This document shows positions 1 through 8,569 of a stretch of 15,294 nt of DNA, piece after piece. The notes below the pieces were generated by a model. It saw only the letters and a list, made by a program, of their open reading frames with translations. It was not told where the DNA came from and made no database searches. The stretch's first letter is position 1; every line of letters starts with the position of its first letter. Made by a program: the position numbers and the translations under genes. Location of the stretch: NCBI GenBank assembly GCA_016256075.1, contig SDVU01000319.1:1-15294 (forward strand). The letters are read 5' to 3'. Origin of the DNA: Dictyocoela muelleri. Lineage: Eukaryota > Microsporidia.

Positions 1-13
1 GTTTAAAACATTT

Positions 14-79
14 CCGGCATTTTTCCGGAAAAATGCAGGAAACTCCCCCCCCGAAAAATGCCTTCGGCATTTTTCCGGG
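14..79. repeat. Pair of GC-richer hairpins sharing GGCATTTTTCCGG
   Basis: Positions 17-36 form a perfect 20-bp palindrome (GCATTTTT-CCGG-AAAAATGC). Positions 52-78 form a second stem, CGAAAAATGCC against GGCATTTTTCCG, with a 3-base loop and one bulge, so the same arm appears four times in alternating orientation. A run of C separates the two. The block stands out from the AT-rich surroundings. It could be the end of a foldback or inverted-repeat element lying mostly left of the window, or a terminator-like structure for a gene outside. Only the pairing is seen directly. Confidence 0.6.
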
Positions 80-93
80 CTGCCATATTGATG

Positions 94-276
94 TTATTCA
101 TCATGATTGTGCGCTATTTCGCTCAGAAAAAAATTGTTAAACTCTGTAAACACTTTACCTTTACAAGCATATTCTTGCTTAAACAATCCAGCATCTTCCT
201 TTTTTGCATGTAAAGTCATAAACATGATATAAGACGTCCTTTTATATTTCGTGTTTTTTTTCTTCTGCTTAGTCAA
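94..276 (-). CDS. Small hypothetical ORF, possibly a zinc-finger (FLYWCH/MULE-like) relic
   Basis: This is a 60-residue ORF with a lysine-rich start (MTKQKKKNTKYKR) followed by a segment containing HAKKEDAG, EYACKGK and, at the end, IAHNHDE. A cysteine followed some 20 residues later by an HNH-type pair is loosely like the amino-terminal FLYWCH/WRKY-GCM1 zinc fingers found before some Mutator-type transposases. Only one cysteine is present here, so the match is weak. The stop lies just right of the hairpin pair, and no transposase follows in the visible bases. It may be a chance ORF or the last scrap of a transposase. I do not assign a function. Confidence 0.25.
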   Translation of the reverse strand: MTKQKKKNTKYKRTSYIMFMTLHAKKEDAGLFKQEYACKGKVFTEFNNFFLSEIAHNHDE

Positions 277-1271
277 ATTTTCTATTTTTTTATATATAAC
301 CTAGGGCTAATTTTTGGCCTAAATTAGGCATTTGAGCACTTTTTCCCTTTTAAAAAAAAACGATTTTGTCAACATGCGGTATGATATATTTATGGATTGC
401 TACTCAAAAATGCATTCGTATAAATTATATATTTAGAGAAAAAGTTATTAAGAATTTAAAGCAAAGACTACAGATCAGAAACATTTATAATTGTATAAAT
501 ATTCGTCGATACACAAAAATAAATGGAAAATCAGCCTATTTTTTAAAAAACAACGTAATAATGATAGTAATATTTTTTTAGATAGAGTTTTGATACAGAA
601 AGATTGTTATATTTTAAATTGTAGCATAAGAGCTTATCACCAAATCCTAATAAGGACCTAAGACAGACGTTTAAATATCCCTAAATCATTTTATAATTAT
701 AAAGGCTGAAATAAAGGGTTCAATAACTTGAATTTTTTTTAATTCGAATTTGTCAAATTTCTGTGACTATTAGCATGTTAATATTAAATAAAGCGAGATA
801 AACTATTTTTTCGTGGAATCATATCTGTTATACATCTCATTAAAAGGTAAAAAAAAATTATATAAAAGCAATAATATTTCTTAATTTTAAAACTTTAATT
901 AATAAAATAGCATAAAAAGCTAACATCTAAAAAGATTATAGGTTATTTATTGCTTATATAAGAAAAACAAAATGTAAAAGTTCCAGGTACGGCCAAATCT
1001 CCAAGTCATAACTAAAGATGTTATTAACAATAAATTTAATTTATATTATTGGAAATAAAATGTAAATTAACCAAAAATTTTAAATCAAAATTTTTTATTG
1101 TATATAGAGCGGATCTTGTTTACTATACAAAATTTTTGTTTTTTTATAAATTTTAAAAATAAAACGTCATGTGCAATATAAACTACATTATACTTACAAA
1201 TGACGTTCCCGCTTAAATTGTATAATTAAATATAATTTTTAATTTATAAATAATTTATAAAATTGTGGTTT
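277..1271. other. AT-rich DNA with no recognised gene
   Basis: I find no conserved domain, tRNA or rRNA here. A plus-strand ORF of 71 codons at 366-581 has no motif I recognise and ends in a hydrophobic tail rich in N, I and F, as expected from AT-rich noise. There is a small palindrome (GCCTAAATTAGGC) near 318-330. Otherwise the stretch is A/T runs with scattered stops in all frames. Confidence 0.5.
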
Positions 1272-1721
1272 CACTGTAATTATATAACGGTTCTGTTCCA
1301 AAATGTCGAATTTTTGAAATGTCGAATTCCTAAAATGTCGACTTCTCAATATGTAGAATTCACAATATTTAGAATTTTTAATATTATTAATTTTATAAAA
1401 GATAAAAATAAAAATTTATTCAAATTATCAATTAATTATATTCCAGCTTTTAAATTAATTAAATTTTTTAAATGTTTTTTTTTTCAATAAAATTAATAAT
1501 AATAAAAATCAAAAAATTAAACATTTAAAATTTTCAATTAAATTAAACGTTTAAAACTAACAATTAAATTAAAAAGTTGCAACATAATTAATTATTTATT
1601 TGAATAAACTTTTATTTTTATCTTTTATATTATTTAGAAGTGGTAAAAAATTCGAAGTATTGTAAGTCAAAATATGGAATTCGACATTTTTAAATTCGAC
1701 ATTTTTGGGAATTCGACAGTG
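1272..1721. mobile_element. Foldback / MITE-like element with TGTCGAATT subterminal repeats
   Basis: The left arm (about 1272-1440) and right arm (about 1595-1721) are inverted copies. Each carries three or four spaced copies of the motif AATGTCGAATTY, then a shared tail (ATAAAAGATAAAAATAAA followed by TTTATTCAAA). The extreme ends read CACTGT at 1272 and ACAGTG at 1721. About 150 bp of pure A/T DNA forms the loop. There is no coding capacity: the two ORFs overlapping the arms are by-products of the repeats. No target duplication is obvious, so the exact ends are uncertain. The iterated motif near both ends looks like a set of transposase-binding sites, which is inference. Confidence 0.65.
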
Positions 1722-1883
1722 AGAAAACACTGAGATAAACATCATACCTGCCAAAGTATTATACCTGTTTTTAGAAAAATTAATGTTATATTTTATAACT
1801 AAAATTTGTGCAGAGGCGAAAAAATGTATCATAAATGTATAAAATATTAGGGAGGTGCAGCAACCGCCTCATAGATACAATAA

Positions 1884-1984
1884 AAATTTTTTTTAATATT
1901 TTTAAATAAATTCCATGATTTACCAGATTCGGAAGAAAAAAAAGCTTTGTATTATTTGATACACGACATTTCGCCTAAGGTTAT
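1884..1984 (+). pseudogene. Coding-like fragment truncated by the LTR element insertion
   Basis: One plus-strand frame is open from 1884 to the insertion point. It has a protein-like composition (residues DLPDSEEKKALYYLI, then HDISPKV) rather than the I/N/K/F noise typical of this DNA. It stops making sense exactly where the left LTR of the outer retroelement begins, after the target duplication at 1980-1984. That suggests an older gene or repeat was the insertion target. The family is not identified. The DNA just beyond the other end of the retroelement is AT microsatellite and gives no further help. Confidence 0.3.
1980..1984. repeat. Target-site duplication GTTAT, left copy (outer element)
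   Basis: The 5 bases GTTAT directly before the left LTR recur directly after the right LTR at 11010-11014. Five bases is the usual duplication length for Ty3/gypsy integrases. An exact match at both independently chosen LTR ends fixes the element's boundaries. Confidence 0.85.
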
Positions 1985-2266
1985 TGGCCTATGCCTGCAT
2001 GGTTCGGATATATCTCAGCAGTATTCAATAACACTTAAGTTAAACCTAAAACCTGAATACCCAGAGTTCATCTTTAAACCTGAATTATTAATAAAATATT
2101 TTGAATTATCTCTATATAACTTGTCACTTTTTTATCCCACATGTCCTCACAAATTACATTTCTTTTATATTTTAGATGTGATTAATTAAATTTTAATTAA
2201 TTAAATATTTTTTAAATATTTAAATTAATAAAAATTAAAATTTCAAATTTTAGTAGCAATAATACA
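1985..2266 (-). repeat. 3' LTR of the outer Ty3/gypsy element
   Basis: This repeat matches 10726-11009 in the same orientation, with the closest agreement over the central part (for example TTCATCTTTAAACCTGAATT). It begins TGGC and ends ATACA. An ORF reading through it on the plus strand encodes a peptide similar to one in the other LTR. That is explained by the shared DNA and does not indicate a gene pair. Confidence 0.85.
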
Positions 2267-2278
2267 TATCCCACCTCA
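2267..2278 (-). other. Polypurine tract of the outer element
   Basis: On the minus strand the bases immediately before the 3' LTR read TGAGGTGGGATA. Such a purine-rich run next to the TG of the 3' LTR is the standard plus-strand priming site of LTR retroelements. It independently supports the LTR boundary and the minus orientation. Confidence 0.75.
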
Positions 2279-2289
2279 CAAAATTATAA

Positions 2290-3373
2290 AATGATCGCGC
2301 ATGAAACCAATTCTCATTTCCATCTTATTTTATCCATTTTCTATTTTTACCATTAATTTTATTTTGAATGCACCACTGTATTGTTTATCAAGCTTTCTCC
2401 CTAAAAAATTCTTATGTATACGTAATCGCCTATTTTTTATTATTATTGGTTATCTTTCGAATATTCAATTTCTTACATTTCTTAATTTCTCTTTTTATAT
2501 TTAAAGGATCATAAAAATCATACTCAGAAAGTAAACATGTAGGTGATGTTTTTAAATTTCTATTACAATTATTATTAATTTTAAATTTAATATTGTTTTA
2601 ATTGAGTTAAAATTTTTCCCTTTATTTAATCTTAATCTCTTATAAATTAATTTATTTACTCTTTCACTTATTCAATTTGAATTGGTGAGTATGGCGGAAT
2701 GAGTAAGTGTTTAATATTTTGTAATTTAAGAAAATTTTTAAAATCATTACCTACGCATCGCTTTCCATTATCAGAAATCAATATTTTTGATGTTCCAAAT
2801 TCTTTTATAAATGATTTGAAATTCTCAACCAAACTCTTTCCAGTTATATTTTTATGAGATAGACCCTTGTAAAGCGACTAAAGATATCTATGATTGTTAG
2901 AGAATATGCTTGTGATGATGAAGATTCATGTTCGAAATCAGTGATACAAATAAATATAAATGTCACTACTGATTCTTTCAAATGGTTGAGAACTATACAT
3001 ATTATATAATAATTTCTTCTGAAAACATTGTTTTTAAATTCAAAGCAGTCTTTACATTTTTTCAATACAATTTTAATTTAACAATAAGATTTGGAATATA
3101 AAAATATTTTCGCAGATTTTCGAACATGATAGAGATTCATTAATGACAACTTCAAGTATGTATAAACATAAGAAAATCTTAAGGCCATTTGACCTGATAA
3201 TAAATTGATTTGATTTTGTGTTGTAAATATTTTTTCTCCTCCAATTTCATCTTTTAAAAATTTTTTTATTTTTTTATGAAAAGAATTTTTTAACTCATTC
3301 GTATTATCTATTTTAAGATAAATCGTGAAAATTCTTCTCAATCACATTATTTTTATCTTCAATAAAATTAGTC
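2290..3373 (-). pseudogene. Integrase region of the outer Ty3/gypsy element (fossil)
   Basis: Minus-strand frames show an amino-terminal zinc-finger-like segment with a C-x2-C pair (CKDC, near 3050). The start of the catalytic core reads LTIIDIFSRFTRVYL (about 2850-2895), and the second catalytic region reads ISDNGKRCVGNDF with IPPYSP (about 2690-2800). A carboxy-terminal segment GDYVYIRIFLGRKLD (about 2390-2430) resembles the post-core GDxV motif of Ty3/gypsy integrases. The region ends shortly before the polypurine tract. Its amino-terminal side meets the right-hand DNA transposon at 3374. It is broken in many places and is not functional. Confidence 0.8.
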
Positions 3374-3400
3374 GGCACTCTATATTCATAGGAAACCAAG

Positions 3401-3640
3401 AAATCTTCTCAACCATACGAGCTTATTACAAAATAGAAAAACATTTATTTAGATACGAAGAGCTACTATGAGAGGGTATGTATTTTAACCTATATTTTTA
3501 TATCTAAGTTTAGAACCAAATTTTCTAAATTTAGAAATATAAAAATATAGATTAAAATCATACGCTCCCATAGTAGCTCTTCGTATCTATTTCAAATGTT
3601 ATAATACTTTGTAATAAGCTCGTATGGTTGAGGAGATTTT
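3401..3640. repeat. Left foldback palindrome of the DNA transposon
   Basis: The arm starting AAATCTTCTCAACCATACGA at 3401 is mirrored by the sequence ending GTATGGTTGAGGAGATTT at 3640. Pairing continues inward through AGCTACTATG and its partner CATAGTAGCT to a turn near 3510-3530. The whole 240 bp can fold into one long hairpin. There is no coding content. Confidence 0.85.
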
Positions 3641-3644
3641 TAAA

Positions 3645-4519
3645 AATAACTAAATATTAACAAGAAAAATAATTTTTAAGACTTCTAATGATAAAAGAGA
3701 GGGTTATGTTAAATGTTCTTCTCCAAACAAAAATATCTATATGTTTTTGTAAACCATTACTATTTTTCTCAAAATCATTATGAATCTTTTTTTTGCCAAG
3801 TTCCATAAATTCTCAATTTATCGGGTCTTTCTTTTCTTATCGGGTTTAAAAAGTTTAGTTTATGATTAAATGTATAGTGACTTGTACCTTTATCAGTTAA
3901 CCATTAATGATTTCTACATATCACACACTATTATACAACGTTTTCGATAATAAGATCAATTATCGACTGTAAAGTATATTATGATAGTCAAGCAATTCAT
4001 ACGAAAACATCTATTGGTACCGACTTCAACACTTCAATATACCCATAAATGCAATTTATACCACCTATTATTATATTTTCTTTTATTTAAACATGATTCG
4101 TCCATTTTTACTTTAATACCAACACCACCTATCTTTGTTTTATTAAGTAAAATATCCCTTATTATGCAAGCTTCAATTTTTTTTTTGTAATAATAATACC
4201 TGTTTGGGGATTAGTCTTAATTCATAAATTGCCTTTTTAGGACATATATTATCAGAAAATATAAGTAGGCAAATTTAATAAATTTAAGAAAATCTATTCA
4301 GCATTTTTCAAAAAAAATCATTTCATAAATCGATCCTGTAGATTGACATTTATTACATTTTAAACAACGCATAGATTCACAATTTTTTTTCTTAATTAAC
4401 ACCATCATAAACCGGCATTTTTTACATTTCTTTTTGAGAGGAATAAGTCCCCATTCCTGGAGAATTTTTATCCCTCTATCTTTCTTTATGCAATATACTA
4501 TTAAATAAGTATAGAGCAA
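3645..4519 (-). pseudogene. ISXO2-domain (IS1595/Merlin) DDE transposase, broken
   Basis: The transposase would cut the element at its inverted repeats and rejoin it elsewhere. The first part (4298-4519, starting at the ATG ending at 4519) is a zinc-ribbon-like segment with paired cysteines: KKCKKC, then MRCLKCNKC about 20 residues later, followed by GSIYEM, typical of the family's amino terminus. A different frame holds the start of the DDE core: IGGVGIKVKMDES followed by NKRKYN, with the first catalytic D codon at 4100-4102. The carboxy end (about 3690-3830) has NFLNP-like and FVWRRTF-like pieces in other frames. The expected third acidic region lies among NREFMELGKKK, where a clear IExxW is lost. 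In-frame stops and several frame changes separate these parts, so it is inactive. Its only neighbours are the two foldback ends. Confidence 0.75.
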
Positions 4520-4610
4520 TTAATCAATGTTTTTCTTTTGCGTTGTCATAAGGGTTATTAGGAAAAAAATCATTTTGGCGCCAAAACTATAATAAAATTA
4601 TGAATAACCG

Positions 4611-4873
4611 AGAAATCTTCTCAGCCATACGAGCTTATGACAAAGTGTAAAATATTTGAATTAGATACTAAGATCTACTATAAGAGGGTCTGTTTTTTTT
4701 ACTAATGCTCTTATGATTCCTGTTTTATAAATGAACTCATCGCAGATAACTTCATGTATAAAATCGGAATCATGAAAGCATGGTTTAAGTAACAGCACTC
4801 CCATAGTAGCTTTCCGTATCTAATAAAAATATTTTTACACTTTGTCATAAGCTCGTATGGTTGAGAAGATTTC
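4611..4873. repeat. Right foldback palindrome of the DNA transposon
   Basis: AGAAATCTTCTCAGCCATAC at 4611 is mirrored by GTATGGTTGAGAAGATTTCT ending at 4873. The inner arm pairs TTATGATTCCTGTTTTATA with TATAAAATCGGAATCATGA around a turn near 4735-4750. The outer parts are homologous to the left palindrome, while the central parts have diverged. Confidence 0.85.
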
Positions 4874-4905
4874 TGGGTTCCCTAAGAATATAGAGTGCCA
4901 TTGAT

Positions 4906-5199
4906 CCTATGGTTAAAATCATTTATAAGTATTCTCCACTGTTCAGATCTATTTGAAGATGTTTTCAAATATGAACAATTTTTGTTATCTATATAAACAT
5001 CTATAAAACAACCTTAAATTATATCACTAAAGTTTAACATGGATTTTAAAATTGGAAAAAGTTCTTTTTTAACTGTTTAATAATTCTTCTCTAAATTTTG
5101 AAATTTTACGCTAAAATGACCTTCTATTCCATGTTTTTGTAACATCACTGCGCCAATTCCGTTATCTGAAACATCACATTGAGGAGAAAAAAAAATTTC
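4906..5199 (-). pseudogene. RNase H region of the outer Ty3/gypsy element (fossil)
   Basis: The minus strand reads QCDVSDNGIGAVMLQKHG (about 5120-5180), the D-x-S-x-x-GIGAVL hallmark of Ty3/gypsy RNase H. It continues with a VKFQNLEKNY-like stretch and then VYIDNKNCSYL (about 4975-5010), matching the family's DHKNLxYL motif, and RSEQWRILINDF. The segment ends against the DNA transposon on its left and against the inserted plus-strand LTR element on its right. It is therefore bounded by two younger insertions. It is broken and non-functional. Confidence 0.82.
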
Positions 5200-5204
5200 C
5201 TTAT
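5200..5204. repeat. Target-site duplication CTTAT, left copy (inner element)
   Basis: CTTAT directly precedes the TG of the 5' LTR and recurs at 8565-8569 directly after the 3' LTR. This shows a single integration event into the outer element. Confidence 0.82.
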
Positions 5205-5480
5205 TGTGGGATGTGTTAGATCCACATCCAGGTGTTAACTATTTTAAAACAGTTCGATATTGGTTGATGTTGTAAAAGGGTCAGTAAATATGATTGGTTC
5301 ATATTACAGAGAAATATAATTGGTAAATTATATCGAATATTGTCTTGGATAAAGGAGTACAAATTCTTATTGGTTTCTTAAACTATAAAAGAATTCAAGT
5401 TTAAATAAATATGCATCTTTTAAATAGTTCTTATATTTCTTGTTTAGCTGCATCCGGGGACACCCGGGGATAACCCAACC
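5205..5480 (+). repeat. 5' LTR of the inner element
   Basis: It aligns over its whole length with 8289-8564. The best-conserved part is the right end, sharing TTTCTTGTTTAGCTGCATCC and GGGGACACCC. It starts TGTGGG and ends CCCAACC. The last base is inferred from the target duplication rather than from a canonical CA end. Confidence 0.85.
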
Positions 5481-5565
5481 AAAGAGGTAAAGCCTCTTCT
5501 AAACTTGTAGAAAATCTGCAAGTACAGTCAAGTGATTCATCGAGAAACCAAGATTTTCGACTGTT

Positions 5566-6300
5566 ATGCAGCCTAAAATTCGAAATCACAGGAGACTATA
5601 TAAATGTATAAATGCGGAAGAATTTGATATACAGATTTTCATTTTATCTCAGAGTAAAGGTTTTGAAGAGTTATCTCCTAATCACCAATTCTTAATGATA
5701 GTAGAATAAGCAGATGCTGCGATACTGAAATGGTATTATAAGAAAGGCAGTAAAAACAATCTACCAAGTTCTTTAGATACGTTCGTTCTTGAATTGAAAA
5801 CTTTTATATCTGGCAAAAGTTTTGAGGAGATGTTTAGATACAATGAAGAATCCTGAATAGAATATTTGAAACCTCTAAAAATTTACTGTGACAGTGTGGA
5901 TCTCACACATGATTACATTATTGCAAAACTGAGGATATCAAGAGCGCCTAAAGTTATTGAGTGTATATTCTTCTCAAAGAGGGATTTATTATTTATATTA
6001 GAGAGACTACATGAATATGAAAGACTTAATTAAAATAAAACAAGTACTAAAGTTATAAAAAGTAAAGATGAAAATGAAATTAGAATGAAGATAAATAATT
6101 TTAAAAACTCGTTTTGAAAAAAATGTTCAAATGTTACAAATGTGGCACTAGAGGCCATATTGCTAAAAATTTCAAGATTAATAATAATAACATGGTGAAT
6201 AATCATAATTTTAGAGCTGATTTAGATATGAGAATCATTCATATAAATGGTTTTGAAAATAATAGGTTGTTCTTAATCGAAAAAAATGTAGAAATTTGAG
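5566..6300 (+). pseudogene. Gag-like region with zinc knuckle (fossil)
   Basis: Beginning at an ATG at 5566 (MQPKIRNHRR), the frame has a charged, helical composition with segments such as EEFDIQIFILSQSKG, then LDTFVLELKTFI and RAPKVIECIFF. This is consistent with a Ty3/gypsy capsid, although capsids are poorly conserved. Near 6132-6173 a nucleocapsid-type zinc knuckle is visible (CYKCGTRGHIAK). The position between the 5' LTR and reverse transcriptase supports the call more than the sequence of the capsid itself. It is broken in several places. Confidence 0.65.
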
Positions 6301-6955
6301 ATTCACTCTAGATTTAAGAAGAGTAAACGAATTAGTAGAATTAGATCAATTTGATTTGCCGAAACTTCAAGAAGTTTTAAAATCATTACGTGGGGCTAAA
6401 TACTTTCATTTATTGACTTGGAAGATGAATTTTTCCTGGTGCAACTTTCAGAATCTGACAAAGATAAAACCACATTTTTTGATCCGAACTATTAGCTAAA
6501 AAGATTTACAAGAATCTTTCTAGGTTTTTATAACAAATATGCGTTATTCCAAAGAGGCATGTCGATTGTGTTGGAAGGGCTTATTGGAAATAAATTCTTA
6601 CTTTGTATTGACGATATTCTTGTTTTTTGAAAGTCAAAAGAAATTCATAATGAAAATTCAAAGATAGTTAAATATAGATTAAATTTATATAATTTAAAAA
6701 TTAACAATGAAAAGTCAATCTATGAAGAATCGAAGGTAAACTTTTTAGGATATCAAATTAGTGAAAATAAAATTGAACCTTTGACTAAAAGATCAGAATG
6801 CATTCTCAGATATAATAAACCGACTACGAAGAAACAATTGATGAGGTTTCTTGGTTTATTAAAATATGATAGAACATTTATACCAAACTTGTCTTCAAAG
6901 TTGAAGCCACTCTATGAAATGCTTATCCTAAAAGTTTCAAATTGATTTGGACTGA
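6296..6955 (+). pseudogene. Reverse transcriptase of the inner element (fossil)
   Basis: The opening RFTLDLRRVNELVELDQFDL with LPKLQEVLKSLRGAKYFHLL (6299-6415) is the classic fingers/palm start of Ty3/gypsy RT. The active-site box LLCIDDILVF lies near 6598-6627. A thumb-like segment with VNFLGYQISENKIEP follows at about 6738-6780. The pre-RNase H connection, with KKQLMRFLGLLKYDRTFIPN (about 6830-6890), matches the family's RxFLGLxNYYRxFIP motif. Many breaks are present. Confidence 0.85.
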
Positions 6956-7335
6956 GAATACCGAAAATTTGTTTGAGAAAGTTAAGCGTCAACGGACAAA
7001 CTCACTTGAGTGTTATATGCAAAACGCAATTGATAAGTTCACGTTCGAAACCGATGCTTCTAAGATCGAGATCGGAGGCGTACTGAAACAGAATAACAGA
7101 TCAAATAGCTTATATATCAAGAGTTATAAAAATATCTGATAAATTTTTTACTTATACTGAAAGAGAAACTCTTGCAGCTTTGTGGGCAATGGAGAAGCTT
7201 GAGTTTTATTTGATCGGCTAAAGTTCATTTAATATCGGATCATAAAGCTATCGAAGCGATTCACAGAACGAAAGACTTCGGTACGCGTAGAATTCAAAGA
7301 CGGCTCGAAGGTTTTTTAAGTTTGATTTCGATATT
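6956..7335 (+). pseudogene. RNase H of the inner element (fossil)
   Basis: FTFETDASKIEIGGVLKQ (about 7040-7095) contains the D-A-S-x-x-x-IGGVL RNase H motif. FTYTERETLAALWAMEKLEF (7150-7210) is the family's YSxxExElLAIVxA segment, and a degraded DHKAI-like piece follows near 7235-7255. The order and spacing fit Ty3/gypsy. It is broken. Confidence 0.82.
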
Positions 7336-7439
7336 TGTTATCGAAAAGGATCACACTTGAGCAAGCAGATACTTAGGCGAATGTTTGTAAGTGTCGTGCT
7401 AGAAGATAACCCTCTTTATGAGGGTTCGGTAAAAAAGAT

Positions 7440-8288
7440 TATATAAATTCATTTAAGCTATAATCATAGAAAAAACATCGAAAATTTATTTAATGATGAA
7501 AAAATTAAAATCTCAAAAAAAGAACTGAATGAAATTCTTAAAAAATGTGATGTTTGTTGTCAATCTGATAAAAAAATAATTAAAACTGCTAATTACGTTA
7601 AGACAAAATTCCCAGGAAGAAATGGCTTTTGTTATTATTGAAATCGACAAAAACCGGAAAATGATCGTAGTAATAGATTACCTTAGTAGATTTGCATTTG
7701 CAAAATTTATAAAATCAAAAGAAGATATAGAAATTATAAAATTTATTAAAAATTGTATTTGATAAATTCGATTCCTAAAAATGATTTCTAATAATGGAAA
7801 GGAATTTCACAATGGTAAATTATGGCTTGGTGTGAAATTAACGGTGTAGAACTTAGCTTTAGCATACCGTATTATCACCAGAGTAACAATAGAGTAGGAA
7901 GATATAATATAACAGTACGAGAGGGAAAAAAAGAGTACTGGATCCATGATAAATAGGTTAAGCAATGTTTTAAAAAATTATAATTCGATCATTATACATA
8001 GAGCTCACAAATTGAAACCGGAAAATGCATTACTTCTCGAAAAATGAAATTTTTTATTTATAATTCTTAAATTATGGTAAAGAATTCAAATCCAAAAAAA
8101 AAATAGAAGGATTCAATCTAAATCAAAAAGTTATAATAAGAAATGTGATGAAAAAATCTAAAATGGAAAATGAATTCAGAGACATAGGTGTAATAACGAA
8201 GAAGTTTACAAATAACACATATGAAATAAAGTTACAATCCGGAAAATCATTTGTTAGACATGCCTCTCAAATGAAGAGTTGGCAAGAA
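7440..8288 (+). pseudogene. Integrase of the inner element (fossil)
   Basis: An amino-terminal zinc-finger remnant shows CDVCCQSDKK near 7548-7580. The catalytic core contains VVIDYLSRFAFAKFI (about 7668-7712) and then SNNGKEFHN (about 7787-7812). ELSFSIPYYHQSNN follows near 7850-7890, matching the second and third acidic regions of retroviral-type integrases. The carboxy end (8110-8285) has FNLNQKVIIRN and RDIGVITKKFTNNTYEIKL, typical of the GPFxI region. It ends against the 3' LTR. It is broken in many places. Confidence 0.82.
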
Positions 8289-8564
8289 TGTTGGGTGTTA
8301 GATCCACATACAGGTGTAAACTATTGCAAAACAGTTTGATATTGGTTTATGTTGTAAAAAGGTCAGTAAATATGATTTGGTTTATATTTACCGAGAAATA
8401 TAATTGGTAAATTATATCGATAATTGTCTCGGATAAAGGTGTACAAATTCTTATTGGTTTCTTAAACTATATTAAGAATTCAAGTTTAAATGAATATGCT
8501 TATAAAAAATAGTTCTTAAATTTCTTGTTTAGCTGCATCCGGGGACACCCGCGGAAACCCAACT
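8289..8564 (+). repeat. 3' LTR of the inner element
   Basis: Direct repeat of 5205-5480, about 90% similar by eye. It begins TGTTGGGTGTTAG and ends ACCCAACT. The extreme ends form an inverted repeat (GTTGGGT and ACCCAAC), as expected for LTR termini. The target duplication CTTAT follows at 8565-8569. Confidence 0.85.
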
Positions 8565-8569
8565 CTTAT

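Larger units (their letters stand above)
3374..4899 (-). mobile_element. IS1595/Merlin-type DNA transposon with foldback arms
   Basis: The two ends are inverted copies beginning GGCACTCTATATTC (3374 on plus, 4899 on minus) and remain similar for some 25 bp before entering the palindromes. Flanks are ATTAGTC (3367-3373) and ATTGATC (4900-4906), an imperfect duplication of about the length made by Merlin/IS1595 elements (8-9 bp). Inside is a minus-strand ISXO2-type transposase relic. Each end holds a palindrome of about 250 bp, so one arm sequence occurs four times. The element interrupts the outer retroelement between RNase H and integrase, so it is younger than that insertion. At 1526 bp it is a normal length for the family. 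Confidence 0.8.
5205..8564 (+). mobile_element. Inner Ty3/gypsy-type LTR retrotransposon fossil
   Basis: This is a 3360-bp element bounded by two LTRs of about 276 bp and by the 5-bp duplication CTTAT (5200-5204 and 8565-8569). LTR termini carry a short inverted repeat (GTTGGGT at 8290, ACCCAAC at 8557 and 5473). The plus strand gives gag-like protein, zinc knuckle, reverse transcriptase, RNase H and integrase in Ty3/gypsy order. No protease motif was identified. It lies inside, and opposite to, the outer element. The LTRs differ at roughly one site in ten by eye, so it is younger than its host element but still old, with numerous breaks throughout gag and pol. The bases after the 5' LTR (AAAGAGGTAAAGCC) do not show a tRNA-type TGG primer site. 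Confidence 0.88.

Noticed and set aside
366-581. Plus-strand ORF of 71 codons as a host gene
   Set aside because: There is no recognisable domain, the composition is biased toward I, N, K and F, and there are no supporting signals. Such ORFs are expected by chance in DNA this AT-rich.
1947-2189. Plus-strand ORF of 80 codons with a clear paralogue at 10725-11039, which looked like a duplicated host gene
   Set aside because: The similarity coincides with the two LTRs of the outer retroelement, whose TG/CA ends and GTTAT duplication fix them as terminal repeats. The shared peptide is a by-product of shared DNA.
2301-2504. Hydrophobic plus-strand ORF that could suggest a small membrane protein
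   Set aside because: The minus strand holds the integrase carboxy end (GDYVYIRIF and KLDKQYSGAF). The hydrophobic reading is just the complement of A-rich coding DNA.
3981-4190. Plus-strand ORF of 69 codons
   Set aside because: It lies antisense to the ISXO2 transposase core, and its composition (L, F, I, H, T) is what the complement of that gene gives.
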